Shown here in pieces: positions 55,033-63,365 of a stretch of DNA of 64,000 nucleotides. The translations under genes and the position numbers were made by a program. Origin of the DNA: Rufibacter sp. LB8 (GTDB taxonomy: Bacteria; Bacteroidota; Bacteroidia; Cytophagales; Hymenobacteraceae); contig NZ_JADALJ010000001.1 in the NCBI RefSeq assembly GCF_014876185.1, forward strand, positions 2,337,501 to 2,401,500, read 5' to 3'. The notes below the pieces were generated by a model, which ran no database searches, had not been told where the DNA came from, and saw only the letters and a program-made list of their open reading frames with translations. Numbering within the stretch: the stretch's first letter is position 1; every line of letters starts with the position of its first letter.

Positions 55033-56673
55033 ATGGCAACACGCAGGTTTTTCAAAGTGAGCGGTACCATCCTAGACGTGCTGAACCATGACACCTACCA
55101 GGGCACCCTTGAAATCACTGATGGCCGCATATCGGCCATTATTCGGGAACCGGTTTCAGAAACGCAGTACATTCTGCCCGGGTTCATTGACGCACACGTG
55201 CACGTGGAAAGTTCCATGCTGGTGCCGTCTGAGTTCGCGCGTCTGGCCGTTCCGCATGGCACGGTGGCTACCGTCTCTGACCCGCACGAGATTGGCAACG
55301 TGCTGGGTTTGAGAGGCGTGGAATACATGCTGGACAATGGCAAGAAAGTACCGTTCAAATTCTTCTTTGGGGCACCGTCTTGTGTGCCGGCCACGCCGTT
55401 TGAAACGGCTGGCGCCGAAATCACCCCAGAGGATATTGAGGAACTGTTTCTTCGGCCGGAAGTAAAATATTTAGCCGAGATGATGAACTGGCCCGGCGTG
55501 TTGAACCAGGATGACCTGGTCATGCAGAAAATCACGCTGGCGCAGAAGTTCGACAAGCAGATTGACGGCCACGCGCCCGGGCTGCGCGGCGAAGATGCCC
55601 ATGCCTACGCCGCCGCCGGCATGACCACCGACCACGAATGCTTCACCGCCGACGAGGCCCGCGACAAACTGGCCGCCGGCATGAAAATCCTGATACGGGA
55701 AGGCAGCGCCGCCAAGAATTTTGAGGCCTTGATTGAGCTTTTGAGCGAATTCCCAGAAAAAATCATGTTCTGCTCAGACGACAAGCACCCCGACAACCTG
55801 GTGGAAAGCCACATCAATGAACTGGTGAAACGCGGGCTGGCTAAAGGCCATGATTTGTTCCACGTGCTACAGGCCGCCTGCATAAACCCCGTGCAGCACT
55901 ACAAATTGGAAGTGGGCCTGCTCCAGCCAAAAGACCCCGCTGATTTCATTGTGATTGACAACCCGCAGGACTTCAACATTCTGCAGACGTACATCAACGG
56001 GCAGTTAGTGGCTGAGAACGGCCAAACCAAGATTGAATTCACGCCCAGCGAGATCATAAACAACTTCAACACGGCGCCTAAAACTGTGGAGCAATTTCAA
56101 CTTGCGGGTCAGAAAGGTGCCAGAATACGCGTAATTGAACCGTATGACGGGCAATTAATCACCGGCATGGTATCTACGGATGCCAAGGTAGAAAACGGTT
56201 TTATTGTGAGTGACCCAAGCGTGGATGTGCTGAAAATGACGGTGGTGAACCGCTACCAAAACACCGAACCCGCCGTGGCCTTCATCAATAACGTGGGCTT
56301 GAAACGCGGCGCCATCGCCTCCAGCGTGGGCCATGACTCGCACAACATTATTGCTGTGGGCGTAGACGATGAAAGTCTGTGCCGCGCCGTGAACCTGTTG
56401 ATTGACGCCAAAGGCGGTATCTCGGCGGTAGACGGTGCCCGCGAAGAACTCCTCCCCTTGCCGGTGGCCGGTATCATGTCGGCCGAGGATGGGTATTGGG
56501 TAGCCGAGCAATACGCCAAACTGGACCAAGCCGCCAAAGACCTGGGCAGCACGCTCACTTCGCCGTACATGACGCTTTCGTTTATGGCTTTGCTAGTGAT
56601 TCCGGCTCTTAAACTTTCAGACAAAGGGCTGTTTGACGGGCAGCATTTCCAGTTTGTGGAGGTAGTGGAGTAG
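55033..56673 (+). CDS. ade: Adenine deaminase
   Basis: Converts adenine to hypoxanthine plus ammonia in purine salvage. 546 residues, the family length. The metal-binding amidohydrolase core shows ILPGFIDAHVHVESSM, GTVATVSDPHEIGNVLG and FCSDDKHPDNLVESHIN; the C-terminal Ade domain includes RGAIASSVGHDSHNIIAVGVD and GGISAVDGAREELLPLP. Divergent from the cmk unit. Confidence 0.96.
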   Translation: MATRRFFKVSGTILDVLNHDTYQGTLEITDGRISAIIREPVSETQYILPGFIDAHVHVESSMLVPSEFARLAVPHGTVATVSDPHEIGNVLGLRGVEYMLDNGKKVPFKFFFGAPSCVPATPFETAGAEITPEDIEELFLRPEVKYLAEMMNWPGVLNQDDLVMQKITLAQKFDKQIDGHAPGLRGEDAHAYAAAGMTTDHECFTADEARDKLAAGMKILIREGSAAKNFEALIELLSEFPEKIMFCSDDKHPDNLVESHINELVKRGLAKGHDLFHVLQAACINPVQHYKLEVGLLQPKDPADFIVIDNPQDFNILQTYINGQLVAENGQTKIEFTPSEIINNFNTAPKTVEQFQLAGQKGARIRVIEPYDGQLITGMVSTDAKVENGFIVSDPSVDVLKMTVVNRYQNTEPAVAFINNVGLKRGAIASSVGHDSHNIIAVGVDDESLCRAVNLLIDAKGGISAVDGAREELLPLPVAGIMSAEDGYWVAEQYAKLDQAAKDLGSTLTSPYMTLSFMALLVIPALKLSDKGLFDGQHFQFVEVVE

Positions 56674-56731
56674 TAAGCTAGGTAGAGAAAGAGGACAATA
56701 ATCTAACAACTATAAGCTATAACTTTTTAAT

Positions 56732-57190
56732 ATGTTACAAGATTCTATCACAGTAAAACAGAGGCACGAAGCATTTATAACCAAGGCATGTGAGTCTGGT
56801 CGTGTATTTGGGCTTGAAGGTAAAGAAGGTTTTGCTACATCAAGTTCAAATAACTATGAAGACGATGAAGAGAATCCTATTCCTATGATTTGCTTTTGGT
56901 CAGAAAAAGCATTGGCGCAGGCATGTGCCCAGAAGGATTGGAAAGATTATCATCCTACAGAAATCCCTTTGGCAGAATTCCTTGAGAATTGGTGTGTTGG
57001 CATGTATACCGATGGACTTTTAATAGGCACCAATTTTGATCAAAATTTATTCGGCTATGAAAGCGATCCTTTGGATCTTGTATTGGAATTAGCAACAGAA
57101 CTTAAAGCGAAAGGCAAAAACCTGGACTTCCAAAAGTTTATTAACTTAGAAGACTTAGAAAATCAAGTAAGGGATATTATAGCAAGTTAA
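56732..57190 (+). CDS. DUF2750 domain-containing protein
   Basis: 152 residues, cytosolic. The pattern FWSEKALAQACAQKDWKDYHPTEIPLAEFLENWCVGMYTDGLLIGTNFDQ fits DUF2750 (also seen in immunity-like contexts). Function unknown. It is AT-richer than neighbours and lies 58 bp after ade; possibly an acquired immunity-type gene (inference only). The following spacer 57191-57550 contains palindrome copy 28 and no other recognisable feature. Confidence 0.85.
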   Translation: MLQDSITVKQRHEAFITKACESGRVFGLEGKEGFATSSSNNYEDDEENPIPMICFWSEKALAQACAQKDWKDYHPTEIPLAEFLENWCVGMYTDGLLIGTNFDQNLFGYESDPLDLVLELATELKAKGKNLDFQKFINLEDLENQVRDIIAS

Positions 57191-57358
57191 AATTCACATG
57201 CGTTCTCGTCACTCTACCAGAGTAGAACCACATTTAATGAATTCTCCTGTACTATAATTTTCCTAGATACTGAATGAACATCTCTATTTCCACAGCATTC
57301 TTATTTAGGTTATTCATTGTTCTACAAATCAAGGAAAGATATTTAACCTACAGCTAAT

Positions 57359-57399
57359 CTGTTTTCGGGCTCATTTCTGAAAACGAGCCCGAAAACAGG
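57359..57399. repeat. Intergenic palindrome family, copy 28
   Basis: TCTGTTTTCGGGCTCATTTCTG / AAAACGAGCCCGAAAACAGG: the outer CTG/CAG replaces the usual CCG/CGG with both arms changed together. Confidence 0.92.
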
Positions 57400-57550
57400 A
57401 ATTTAACCACGTTCTCATTCAACTTCGTGCTTATTTCAACCTGCGTTTTGCCGCAAATCATGGGCAGCAGCACCATCGCCTATTATAATTCTTCTCTACC
57501 TTGCCTGCGCTTACGCCGTAGAGAAAGAGAAGCCTTTTTGACCTGAACTA

Positions 57551-58387
57551 TTGGTAACTGAACTCCTGCTTTTTGTGATTGGTGTGGCCGTGAGCGCCTT
57601 CGGGGTGCTGGTGGGGTTTGGGGGCGGTGTATTCATGGTGCCCATTCTCATCATTGTCTTCAAATTCCCGATTGAGTTGGCCATTGGCACGGCCATGTGC
57701 GCGTTGTTACCAGCCTCCTTGATTGCCTCTGTGTTCAATTACCGCGAGAAAAGCATTGACTACGTGGTGGCTTCTTTGCTGCAGTTGCCGGCCATGGTGG
57801 GCACCTTGATTGGGGCGTTTTTGGTAGCGTACATGCCGGTGCTGCAGATGCAGTTCCTGTTTTCGTTTTTTGTACTGGGCACGGGCATTTACATGCTGGC
57901 CACCTACAAGAAAAAGCAGAAGCGCAAGCAGGGCATGATGTACCGCCTCAACCGCATGCCCACCTCCTTCATCCGGAAGAACCACAACAAACACACCGCC
58001 TACCGGCTTAACGGCAGCCTGATGGCGTTCATGGGGCTTTGCACGGGCACCGTGGCGGGCTTGTTCGGGATTGGGGGCGGGTTTCTGCAGACACCCATCA
58101 TGATCAAGGCGTTCAGGATTCCGTCACAGATTGCCATTTCCACGTCTTTGTTTATTCTGGTGATCACCAGTCTGTCTGGCATCTCCTCGCATTACTGGCT
58201 GGGCCACGTGGACTGGGCCAAGAGCTTCCCGCTCATGCTGGCCTTCGCGTTTGGTGCCGTTCTGGGGAAGGTGATCAAAGGAAAAAACGCGGCGTCGCAG
58301 CAGACCTCAGAGAAAATGATTGGCATTGGTCTGATTTTGGCGGGCCTGAGCGTGGTAGTGCACATCTTTATGAAGTACGAGTTTTAA
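57551..58387 (+). CDS. TauE/SafE family membrane permease
   Basis: 278 residues with about eight membrane helices in two repeated halves. Duplicate motifs VGFGGGVFMVPILIIVF and AGLFGIGGGFLQTPIMIKAF are the TauE/SafE signature (often described as sulfite/organosulfonate exporters). A cytoplasmic basic loop (KKKQKRKQG) joins the halves. It appears to start at TTG (57551), since the first in-frame ATG lies inside the first helix region. Confidence 0.88.
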   Translation: MVTELLLFVIGVAVSAFGVLVGFGGGVFMVPILIIVFKFPIELAIGTAMCALLPASLIASVFNYREKSIDYVVASLLQLPAMVGTLIGAFLVAYMPVLQMQFLFSFFVLGTGIYMLATYKKKQKRKQGMMYRLNRMPTSFIRKNHNKHTAYRLNGSLMAFMGLCTGTVAGLFGIGGGFLQTPIMIKAFRIPSQIAISTSLFILVITSLSGISSHYWLGHVDWAKSFPLMLAFAFGAVLGKVIKGKNAASQQTSEKMIGIGLILAGLSVVVHIFMKYEF

Positions 58388-58448
58388 GGCTTCAACCTTA
58401 GTGATGCCATCATTCCTTTTCAGCACCTCCACCTTAAAATAACAAAAG

Positions 58449-58488
58449 GCGTTTTGGGGCTCATTTCTGGAAATGAGCCCCAAAACGC
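58449..58488. repeat. Intergenic palindrome family, copy 29 (compensated)
   Basis: GCGTTTTGGGGCTCATTTCTG / GAAATGAGCCCCAAAACGC: a C-to-G change in the left arm is matched by G-to-C in the right, giving a perfect hairpin, in a spacer between convergent genes. Confidence 0.94.
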
Positions 58489-58531
58489 CTTCATCGTTTC
58501 GTAATAATCTACATCAATTCAACCGCTTCGC

Positions 58532-58948
58532 TTAAAAATATTGCTCCAGCAGGCTTTGTACTTTCTCTGAGGTAAGCGGTTTGGTGAGGTAGGCAATGTT
58601 GCTGGCGGCGGCGCGCTCGGTGTCTTGGTTGTGCTCTGAGGTGGTGAGCAGGGCCAGCACCACGTCTTTCCTGAATTCAGCATCCAGGCGCTCAAACAGT
58701 TCAATGAACTCAAACCCGTCCATGACCGGCATGTTAATATCTAACAGCACCAGGGCCGGCTTGAAATACTCTGGGTTGCTGGCATCATAATGCCCGGTAC
58801 TAATGTTATACAGGTAATCAAAGGCCTGCTTGCCGTTCCTGAACTCCTTGATCCGGTCAGTGAGTTGCATGCGCGAAAGCAGGCGGTTATTCAAAAAGTT
58901 GTTCGTATCGTCGTCGTCAATGAGCAGAATGCCCTCTATTTTTTTCAT
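58532..58948 (-). CDS. Single-domain response regulator
   Basis: 138 residues, receiver domain only. LLIDDDDTNNFLN (acidic pocket), VLLDINMPVMDGFEF (phosphoacceptor Asp), the switch Thr in ALLTTSEHN, and the Lys in AYLTKPLTSEKV are present. With no output domain, it probably acts through protein contacts. It overlaps the kinase gene by 4 bp, as a coupled pair. Confidence 0.93.
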   Translation of the reverse strand: MKKIEGILLIDDDDTNNFLNNRLLSRMQLTDRIKEFRNGKQAFDYLYNISTGHYDASNPEYFKPALVLLDINMPVMDGFEFIELFERLDAEFRKDVVLALLTTSEHNQDTERAAASNIAYLTKPLTSEKVQSLLEQYF

Positions 58949-60225
58949 ACAGTTGTTCCAGTCTCTATCTGGTGGTTAACAAAGTAAAGGAAAAAGGTAG
59001 TTCCCTGCCCCAGGGTGCTTTGCACCTCCACCTTGCCCCTGTTATTATCTATGATGCGCTTGATGATGTACAGGCCCAGGCCGGAGCCCTCCACGTGGTC
59101 ATGGAACCGCCGGAACAACGAGAACAGCTGCTGCTCATGCCGGCTTAAATCCATGCCAATGCCGTTGTCCTGCACGGTGAGGCGCACAAATTTCTCCTGC
59201 ACCTCCGTCTTCAGCGTCACGGTCAAAGGCCTTTCGGGGTCACGGTATTTCAAGCTGTTGGAAAGCAGGTGGAAGAGCAGGCTGCGCAGGTTCTCCTTGG
59301 AATAGGAAAGAGTAGGCGCGGCCGAAAAATCAGTGATAATTTGGGCCTGGGATATTTGCAGGGCTTCGGTTAGATCACCCTTCACCTGGGCCAGGACTTC
59401 GTCAAAGGCAACGGTGGTCTGCTGGGCTTCCTCGGCGGGGCGCTGAATGCGGCTCACCTCGGCCAGGTTGTTCAATTTCTGGTTGATCTGCGCCACGGCC
59501 CCATCTAACCGACTAAAAAGCTGCGCGAATTCTGGATTTCCGGCCGGCAGGTCTTCTCTGAGGGCGTCTACCAAACCGGCCACGTTGAGCACGGGGCCTT
59601 TTAAGTCACGCGAGGCGTAGTACACAAAGTCATCTAAGTCTGCGTTGATGCGCACCAGTTCATAGTTCTTGGCGATGAGCTGTTTTTCAGTGCTTTTCCG
59701 GTTCTCCACCTCCCTTTCCAGGTCACGGTTGGCTTTGGTGAGTTGGTTGCTGCGCTCGCGCACGCGGCGCTCCAGTTCGGCCTGGGTTTCTTTGAGGTCA
59801 TGCTCTATGCGTTCACGGTCCAGGACCAGGGCCTGCAGGTCTGCGTTGGCTTTCTCCAGCTTTTTGGTGCTGGGAATAGCCAGCACGCCCGGTATGGCCT
59901 TGAACAGCAGAAAAGCCGCCACCACCGCAATCAGCCCGAAGAACAGTTTGACCACCAGCAACACGCCCAGCCACTCCTGCGTGCCCAGCAAGTTGATGAA
60001 ATGCACAGAGGAGCCCATGGTGGCCAGCACCCCAAACAGAAAGAACAGCAGGCGGCGCGGCCATTCATCACGTTTGGCGCCCAGAAAGAAAAGCAGGACC
60101 GCCACCAGGCTGTACGCACCGGCGGCCAGCAGCTCGCCGGCCCAGTACATCCAGCCCATGTCTGCCGAAGCGGCACCTGTGGTCATCTGCGTTTGAAGTT
60201 GAAAAAGAAGTACCGGTAAGGTCAT
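58945..60225 (-). CDS. Sensor kinase-like protein with ethylene-receptor-type membrane domain and Arg in the H-box
   Basis: 426 residues. N-terminal three-helix module (about 25-118) resembles plant/cyanobacterial ethylene receptors: GVLATMGSSVHFINLL and FKAIPGVLAIPSTKKLEKAN; His75 fits the ligand His, but the neighbouring copper Cys position is Gly71. Coiled coil about 120-195. The H-box reads FVYYASRDLKGPVLNVAGL, so Arg206 (CGT at 59608-59610) replaces the phosphoacceptor His. N-, G1- and G2-boxes (HLLSNSLKYRD, VQDNGIGMD, GSGLGLYIIK) are intact. Possibly a pseudokinase or phosphatase partner (inference). Confidence 0.88.
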   Translation of the reverse strand: MTLPVLLFQLQTQMTTGAASADMGWMYWAGELLAAGAYSLVAVLLFFLGAKRDEWPRRLLFFLFGVLATMGSSVHFINLLGTQEWLGVLLVVKLFFGLIAVVAAFLLFKAIPGVLAIPSTKKLEKANADLQALVLDRERIEHDLKETQAELERRVRERSNQLTKANRDLEREVENRKSTEKQLIAKNYELVRINADLDDFVYYASRDLKGPVLNVAGLVDALREDLPAGNPEFAQLFSRLDGAVAQINQKLNNLAEVSRIQRPAEEAQQTTVAFDEVLAQVKGDLTEALQISQAQIITDFSAAPTLSYSKENLRSLLFHLLSNSLKYRDPERPLTVTLKTEVQEKFVRLTVQDNGIGMDLSRHEQQLFSLFRRFHDHVEGSGLGLYIIKRIIDNNRGKVEVQSTLGQGTTFFLYFVNHQIETGTTV

Positions 60226-60358
60226 GTCAAGTCCTGTCTGAGGAAAGAACGCCGATAACCGTCAGAAAGTTATCATCGGCCCGAGGGCCACTGTTTCAAA
60301 ACTAGACATTTTTAGGATAGCTACAAGCCAAAAACGGCCAACCGCAAGAGACGGTCGG

Positions 60359-60398
60359 CCGTTTTTGGCTTCGTTTTCAGAAATGAGGGCAAAAACGG
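60359..60398. repeat. Intergenic palindrome family, copy 30
   Basis: GCCGTTTTTGGCTTCGTTTTC / AGAAATGAGGGCAAAAACGGC, 10 bp past the cysteine synthase stop; a longer nested stem (GGTCGGCCGTTTTTGGC / GCCAAAAACGGCCAACC) precedes it at about 60330-60368. Confidence 0.88.
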
Positions 60399-60407
60399 CC
60401 GCCCAGG

Positions 60408-61388
60408 TTAGTCTATGTAGCCTTGGGCGCGCATCCAGTCATCATTGTAAATCTTACCCAGGTAACGGGTGCCGTGATCCGGCAAGACTACTACCAACAC
60501 GTCGTCTTCGGTGAGGTGTTCCTTGGCATATTCCAGGGCGCCGTGTACGGCAGAACCGCAGGACCAACCCACAAACAAACCTTCTTCCTTGGCCAGGCGG
60601 CGCGTCATTAATGCTCCGTCTTTGTCGGTTACTTTAATAAAGGTGTCAATAAGGTCGAAGTCCACGTTTTTGGGCAGAATGTCTTCGCCAATGCCTTCGG
60701 TGGCGTAGGCGTAGATTTCTTCTTCGTCAAAAATGCCGGTCTCTTTGTATTTCTTGAACACTGAGCCGTAGGTGTCAATGCCCACTACTTTAATGGCTTG
60801 GTTCTGCTCTTTCAGGTATTTGGAGATGCCGCAGATGGTACCGCCCGTGCCCACGCCCGCCGCAAAGCAGGTGATTTTCTTATCTGTCTGGTTCCAGATC
60901 TCGGGGCCGCTGGTGTCATAGTGCGCCGCGGTGTTACTCAGGTTATCATACTGATTGGGGTAGAACGAATTGGGGATTTCCTGGTTCAGGCGCTTGGCCA
61001 CCGAGTAATAAGAATCTGGGTGCTCCGGCGGCACGTTGGTGGGGCAAACCATTACTTCGGCGCCCACGGCCTTGAGGATGTTCACCTTCTCAGGGCTCTG
61101 CTTGTCAGACATGGTGAAGATGCACTTATAACCTTTGGCGATGGCGGCCAGGGCCAGACCCATGCCGGTGTTCCCGCTGGTGCCTTCAATGATGGTGCCG
61201 CCCGGTTTCAAGATGCCCGCTTTCTCAGCGTCTTCCACCATGCGCAGGGCCATGCGGTCTTTCACGGAGTTGCCCGGGTTGAAATATTCTACCTTGGCCA
61301 ACACGGTGGCTTTGATGCCGTCCGTCACTTTATTTAGTTTCACCAGGGGCGTGTTACCGATGGCTTCTACAATATTGTTGAAATACAT
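60408..61388 (-). CDS. PLP-dependent cysteine synthase / cystathionine beta-synthase-like enzyme
   Basis: 326 residues, fold type II PLP enzyme. MYFNNIVEAIGNTPLVKLNK, FNPGNSVKDRMALRMV (Schiff-base Lys), EGTSGNTGMGLALAA (substrate loop) and GVGTGGTICGISKYLKEQ (PLP phosphate loop). This CBS-like subgroup, without regulatory CBS domains, can make cysteine or cystathionine. With metH and metF in the window it fits the sulfur amino acid network, though far away. Start at 61388; a TACCTTTG box lies upstream. Confidence 0.9.
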   Translation of the reverse strand: MYFNNIVEAIGNTPLVKLNKVTDGIKATVLAKVEYFNPGNSVKDRMALRMVEDAEKAGILKPGGTIIEGTSGNTGMGLALAAIAKGYKCIFTMSDKQSPEKVNILKAVGAEVMVCPTNVPPEHPDSYYSVAKRLNQEIPNSFYPNQYDNLSNTAAHYDTSGPEIWNQTDKKITCFAAGVGTGGTICGISKYLKEQNQAIKVVGIDTYGSVFKKYKETGIFDEEEIYAYATEGIGEDILPKNVDFDLIDTFIKVTDKDGALMTRRLAKEEGLFVGWSCGSAVHGALEYAKEHLTEDDVLVVVLPDHGTRYLGKIYNDDWMRAQGYID

Positions 61389-61482
61389 AGTCAATGCGTT
61401 AAAATTCAGGGCTATGAGCGTTTGTATATAGGTGTCTTTCGCAAGCGAAATCAAATTATAAACAAGCTCTGAGAACCAGGTG

Positions 61483-61490
61483 CAAAGGTA
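61483..61490 (-). promoter_or_regulatory. Possible -7 box of the cysteine synthase gene
   Basis: TACCTTTG on the reverse strand, about 95 bp before the chosen ATG; matches TAnnTTTG. Confidence 0.4.
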
Positions 61491-61526
61491 ACTAAAATAT
61501 TTCAGACGTGGCTAACGGCGGTTAGC

Positions 61527-62219
61527 TTACCAGCGGGGGTCAAAGTAACTGGTGGTGTCTCTGAAGAAACGGTTATACCTGATGCGGGCCTGCCTGATGG
61601 AGTCTTGCCGAAGCATGAGCCGCTGCAATTCCTTTTCGCGCTCGCGGGCCTCCATGAGCTGTTTGAGCCGCGCGCGCTGCTTGCCTTCCTTGGAAAACTG
61701 CTCCCACAAGAACGTAAGCGGGCTTTCAAAAATGTTGGGTTCTGCCGGTGGCCCGGGCGGAATGATGATGCGCGGCACGGTGGGGTTCATGCGGGGCTTG
61801 GGCGGCGCGGGCCTAGGTTTCATGTTGCGCAAAACGCGGTCCACTTTCTCTGGCGTAGCAAACGGCGACACTTTCACTTCCTGCAACTGCACGCTTTCTT
61901 CCTGCAGCAGAATGTTCACCCGTATCTCGGTCACGCTGCGCAATGAGGGCACGTACAGTTTCTGCTTGAAGCCCAAGGCTCTAAACACTAAGGTATCTGA
62001 AGCCGGAATCTGAATCCTGAACCGGCCCGCGGCGTCGGTGGCCAGGCCCTGGCCGGTACTTTTCTGGTACACAGACACGCCCGCAATGGGAGATTTGTCT
62101 TTCTCTTTGAGCACCTGGCCGCTGATCACCAAACTTCGGGTTTGTTCTTGCCCCAGCGCCACGCTAGCCCAAAGCAGAGAACAGCACAGAAAAAGCAACA
62201 GGTACAAGGTTTTCAGCAT
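61527..62219 (-). CDS. Secreted carboxypeptidase-like regulatory domain protein
   Basis: 230 residues. Signal peptide (YLLLFLCCSLLWASVALGQ), then a CarboxypepD_reg-like beta-sandwich (about 30-115, ISGQVLKEKDKSPIAGVSVYQKSTGQGLATDAAGRFRIQI) and a proline-rich, then Arg/Glu-rich helical tail (RPAPPKPRMNP, KQLMEAREREKELQRL). Such domains are common at the N-termini of TonB-dependent receptors, but here there is no barrel. Function unknown. Confidence 0.85.
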   Translation of the reverse strand: MLKTLYLLLFLCCSLLWASVALGQEQTRSLVISGQVLKEKDKSPIAGVSVYQKSTGQGLATDAAGRFRIQIPASDTLVFRALGFKQKLYVPSLRSVTEIRVNILLQEESVQLQEVKVSPFATPEKVDRVLRNMKPRPAPPKPRMNPTVPRIIIPPGPPAEPNIFESPLTFLWEQFSKEGKQRARLKQLMEAREREKELQRLMLRQDSIRQARIRYNRFFRDTTSYFDPRW

Positions 62220-62300
62220 AGAGACGGCGGCGCAGCGAATATAAAAACAGAAGGCTTGCCTTTATAACCGGGCAAGCCTTCAAAAGTAGCTAGAGAACGC

Positions 62301-63110
62301 CTAATTCTCGATTTTTATTTTGGTGTCACCAGACTTCATCTTGGTTTCATTGCCGTCTTTCTTAATCTTGGTGTTGTCTGTCTTAATTTTGGTCTCGTCG
62401 CCGTCTTTCTTGATTTTCAGGTTGTCAGACTTATACTTAGACTCGTCTCCTTCATGTTTAATCTTGGTGTCGCCTATCTCCATTTTGGCCTCATCGCCGT
62501 CAATCTTCATCTTTCCGCCGTTTTCCATCTTGTATTTGATGTCTGCATCATAGTATTTGGTGCGGTTGGTCTCAAAGGTCTGGTATTGTTGGGGCGTTAA
62601 AAAACCGCGCATTTCCATGTCTACGTTGGAGTTGATGGATTCCATTTCTTTGTAATATCCCGCCGGGTACGAATCTGCCACGCCCACCGTGCTGGTAGAC
62701 CGGGTGCTGTTCTCGCGCATGGCCATGTCATTGTCTGGCGGAATAGTGGAGCTGGCTGTGCGGCTATCGCCGTTGTCTGCGGTCATGCCGGCGCTGCGGT
62801 TGGTGCTGCTGTAGCGGGTTTCCAGGTCGGCCATTTGGCGGGCGCGGTTGTAGAAAACGGTGCGCAACCGGGCTTGGGCAGCGGTGTCTAAGGTTAAGTC
62901 CTGCGATACCTGGGTGGCCATGCGGTTGGCGCGTTCGCGGTACTCTGTCTCATAGTTGTAGGAAGTGGTGCTGTCATTGGTACTGCCCGCGGCATTGTCT
63001 GGCGTGCTGCTGTCGTTTTCATTGGTTTCTGTGGAGGTACCGCGGTCTTCACTACAGCTGGAGAAAACCAGGGCTCCGGCTGCCATTACCATTAAAAAAT
63101 GCTTTTTCAT
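62301..63110 (-). CDS. Lipoprotein with 16-residue Lys/Asp repeats
   Basis: 269 residues: lipoprotein signal (MVMAAGALVFSSC), acidic Ser/Thr/Asn-rich linker, a helical part (TEYRERANRMATQVSQDL; FLTPQQYQTFETNRTKYYD), then four tandem 16-residue repeats of the type KIKKDGDETKIKTDNT (about residues 198-262) and a short end. The repeats are strongly charged and resemble beta-strand or metal-binding decks; function unknown. The helical middle recalls the Bacteroidota periplasmic DUF-type stress proteins, without proof. Confidence 0.72.
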   Translation of the reverse strand: MKKHFLMVMAAGALVFSSCSEDRGTSTETNENDSSTPDNAAGSTNDSTTSYNYETEYRERANRMATQVSQDLTLDTAAQARLRTVFYNRARQMADLETRYSSTNRSAGMTADNGDSRTASSTIPPDNDMAMRENSTRSTSTVGVADSYPAGYYKEMESINSNVDMEMRGFLTPQQYQTFETNRTKYYDADIKYKMENGGKMKIDGDEAKMEIGDTKIKHEGDESKYKSDNLKIKKDGDETKIKTDNTKIKKDGNETKMKSGDTKIKIEN

Positions 63111-63268
63111 ATGCTTTCTGCTTTCAGTTTAACATGTACCGGCCGCGCGTTGCAAAGGCAGCCTCCCATACGTACGTATTGCCAGACACCATGTTCCCGT
63201 TGGGTTGTACTTTAAAAAGACGCCGGAAAGCCCAGAGTTCTGCAAAATCAGCCTGTGACAAAAAAATT

Positions 63269-63311
63269 CCTGTTTTCGGGCTCATTTCTGAAAATGAGCC
63301 CGAAAACAGGA
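63269..63311. repeat. Intergenic palindrome family, copy 31 (perfect)
   Basis: TTCCTGTTTTCGGGCTCATTTC and its complement with CCTG/CAGG ends: a perfect hairpin around CTGAAAA. It lies about 55 bp past the metallophosphoesterase stop. Confidence 0.94.
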
Positions 63312-63365
63312 ATTGCACCAACGGCTGTAAAAAAATCTAGCCGCTGCTTAACTTTTACAGCCTTG

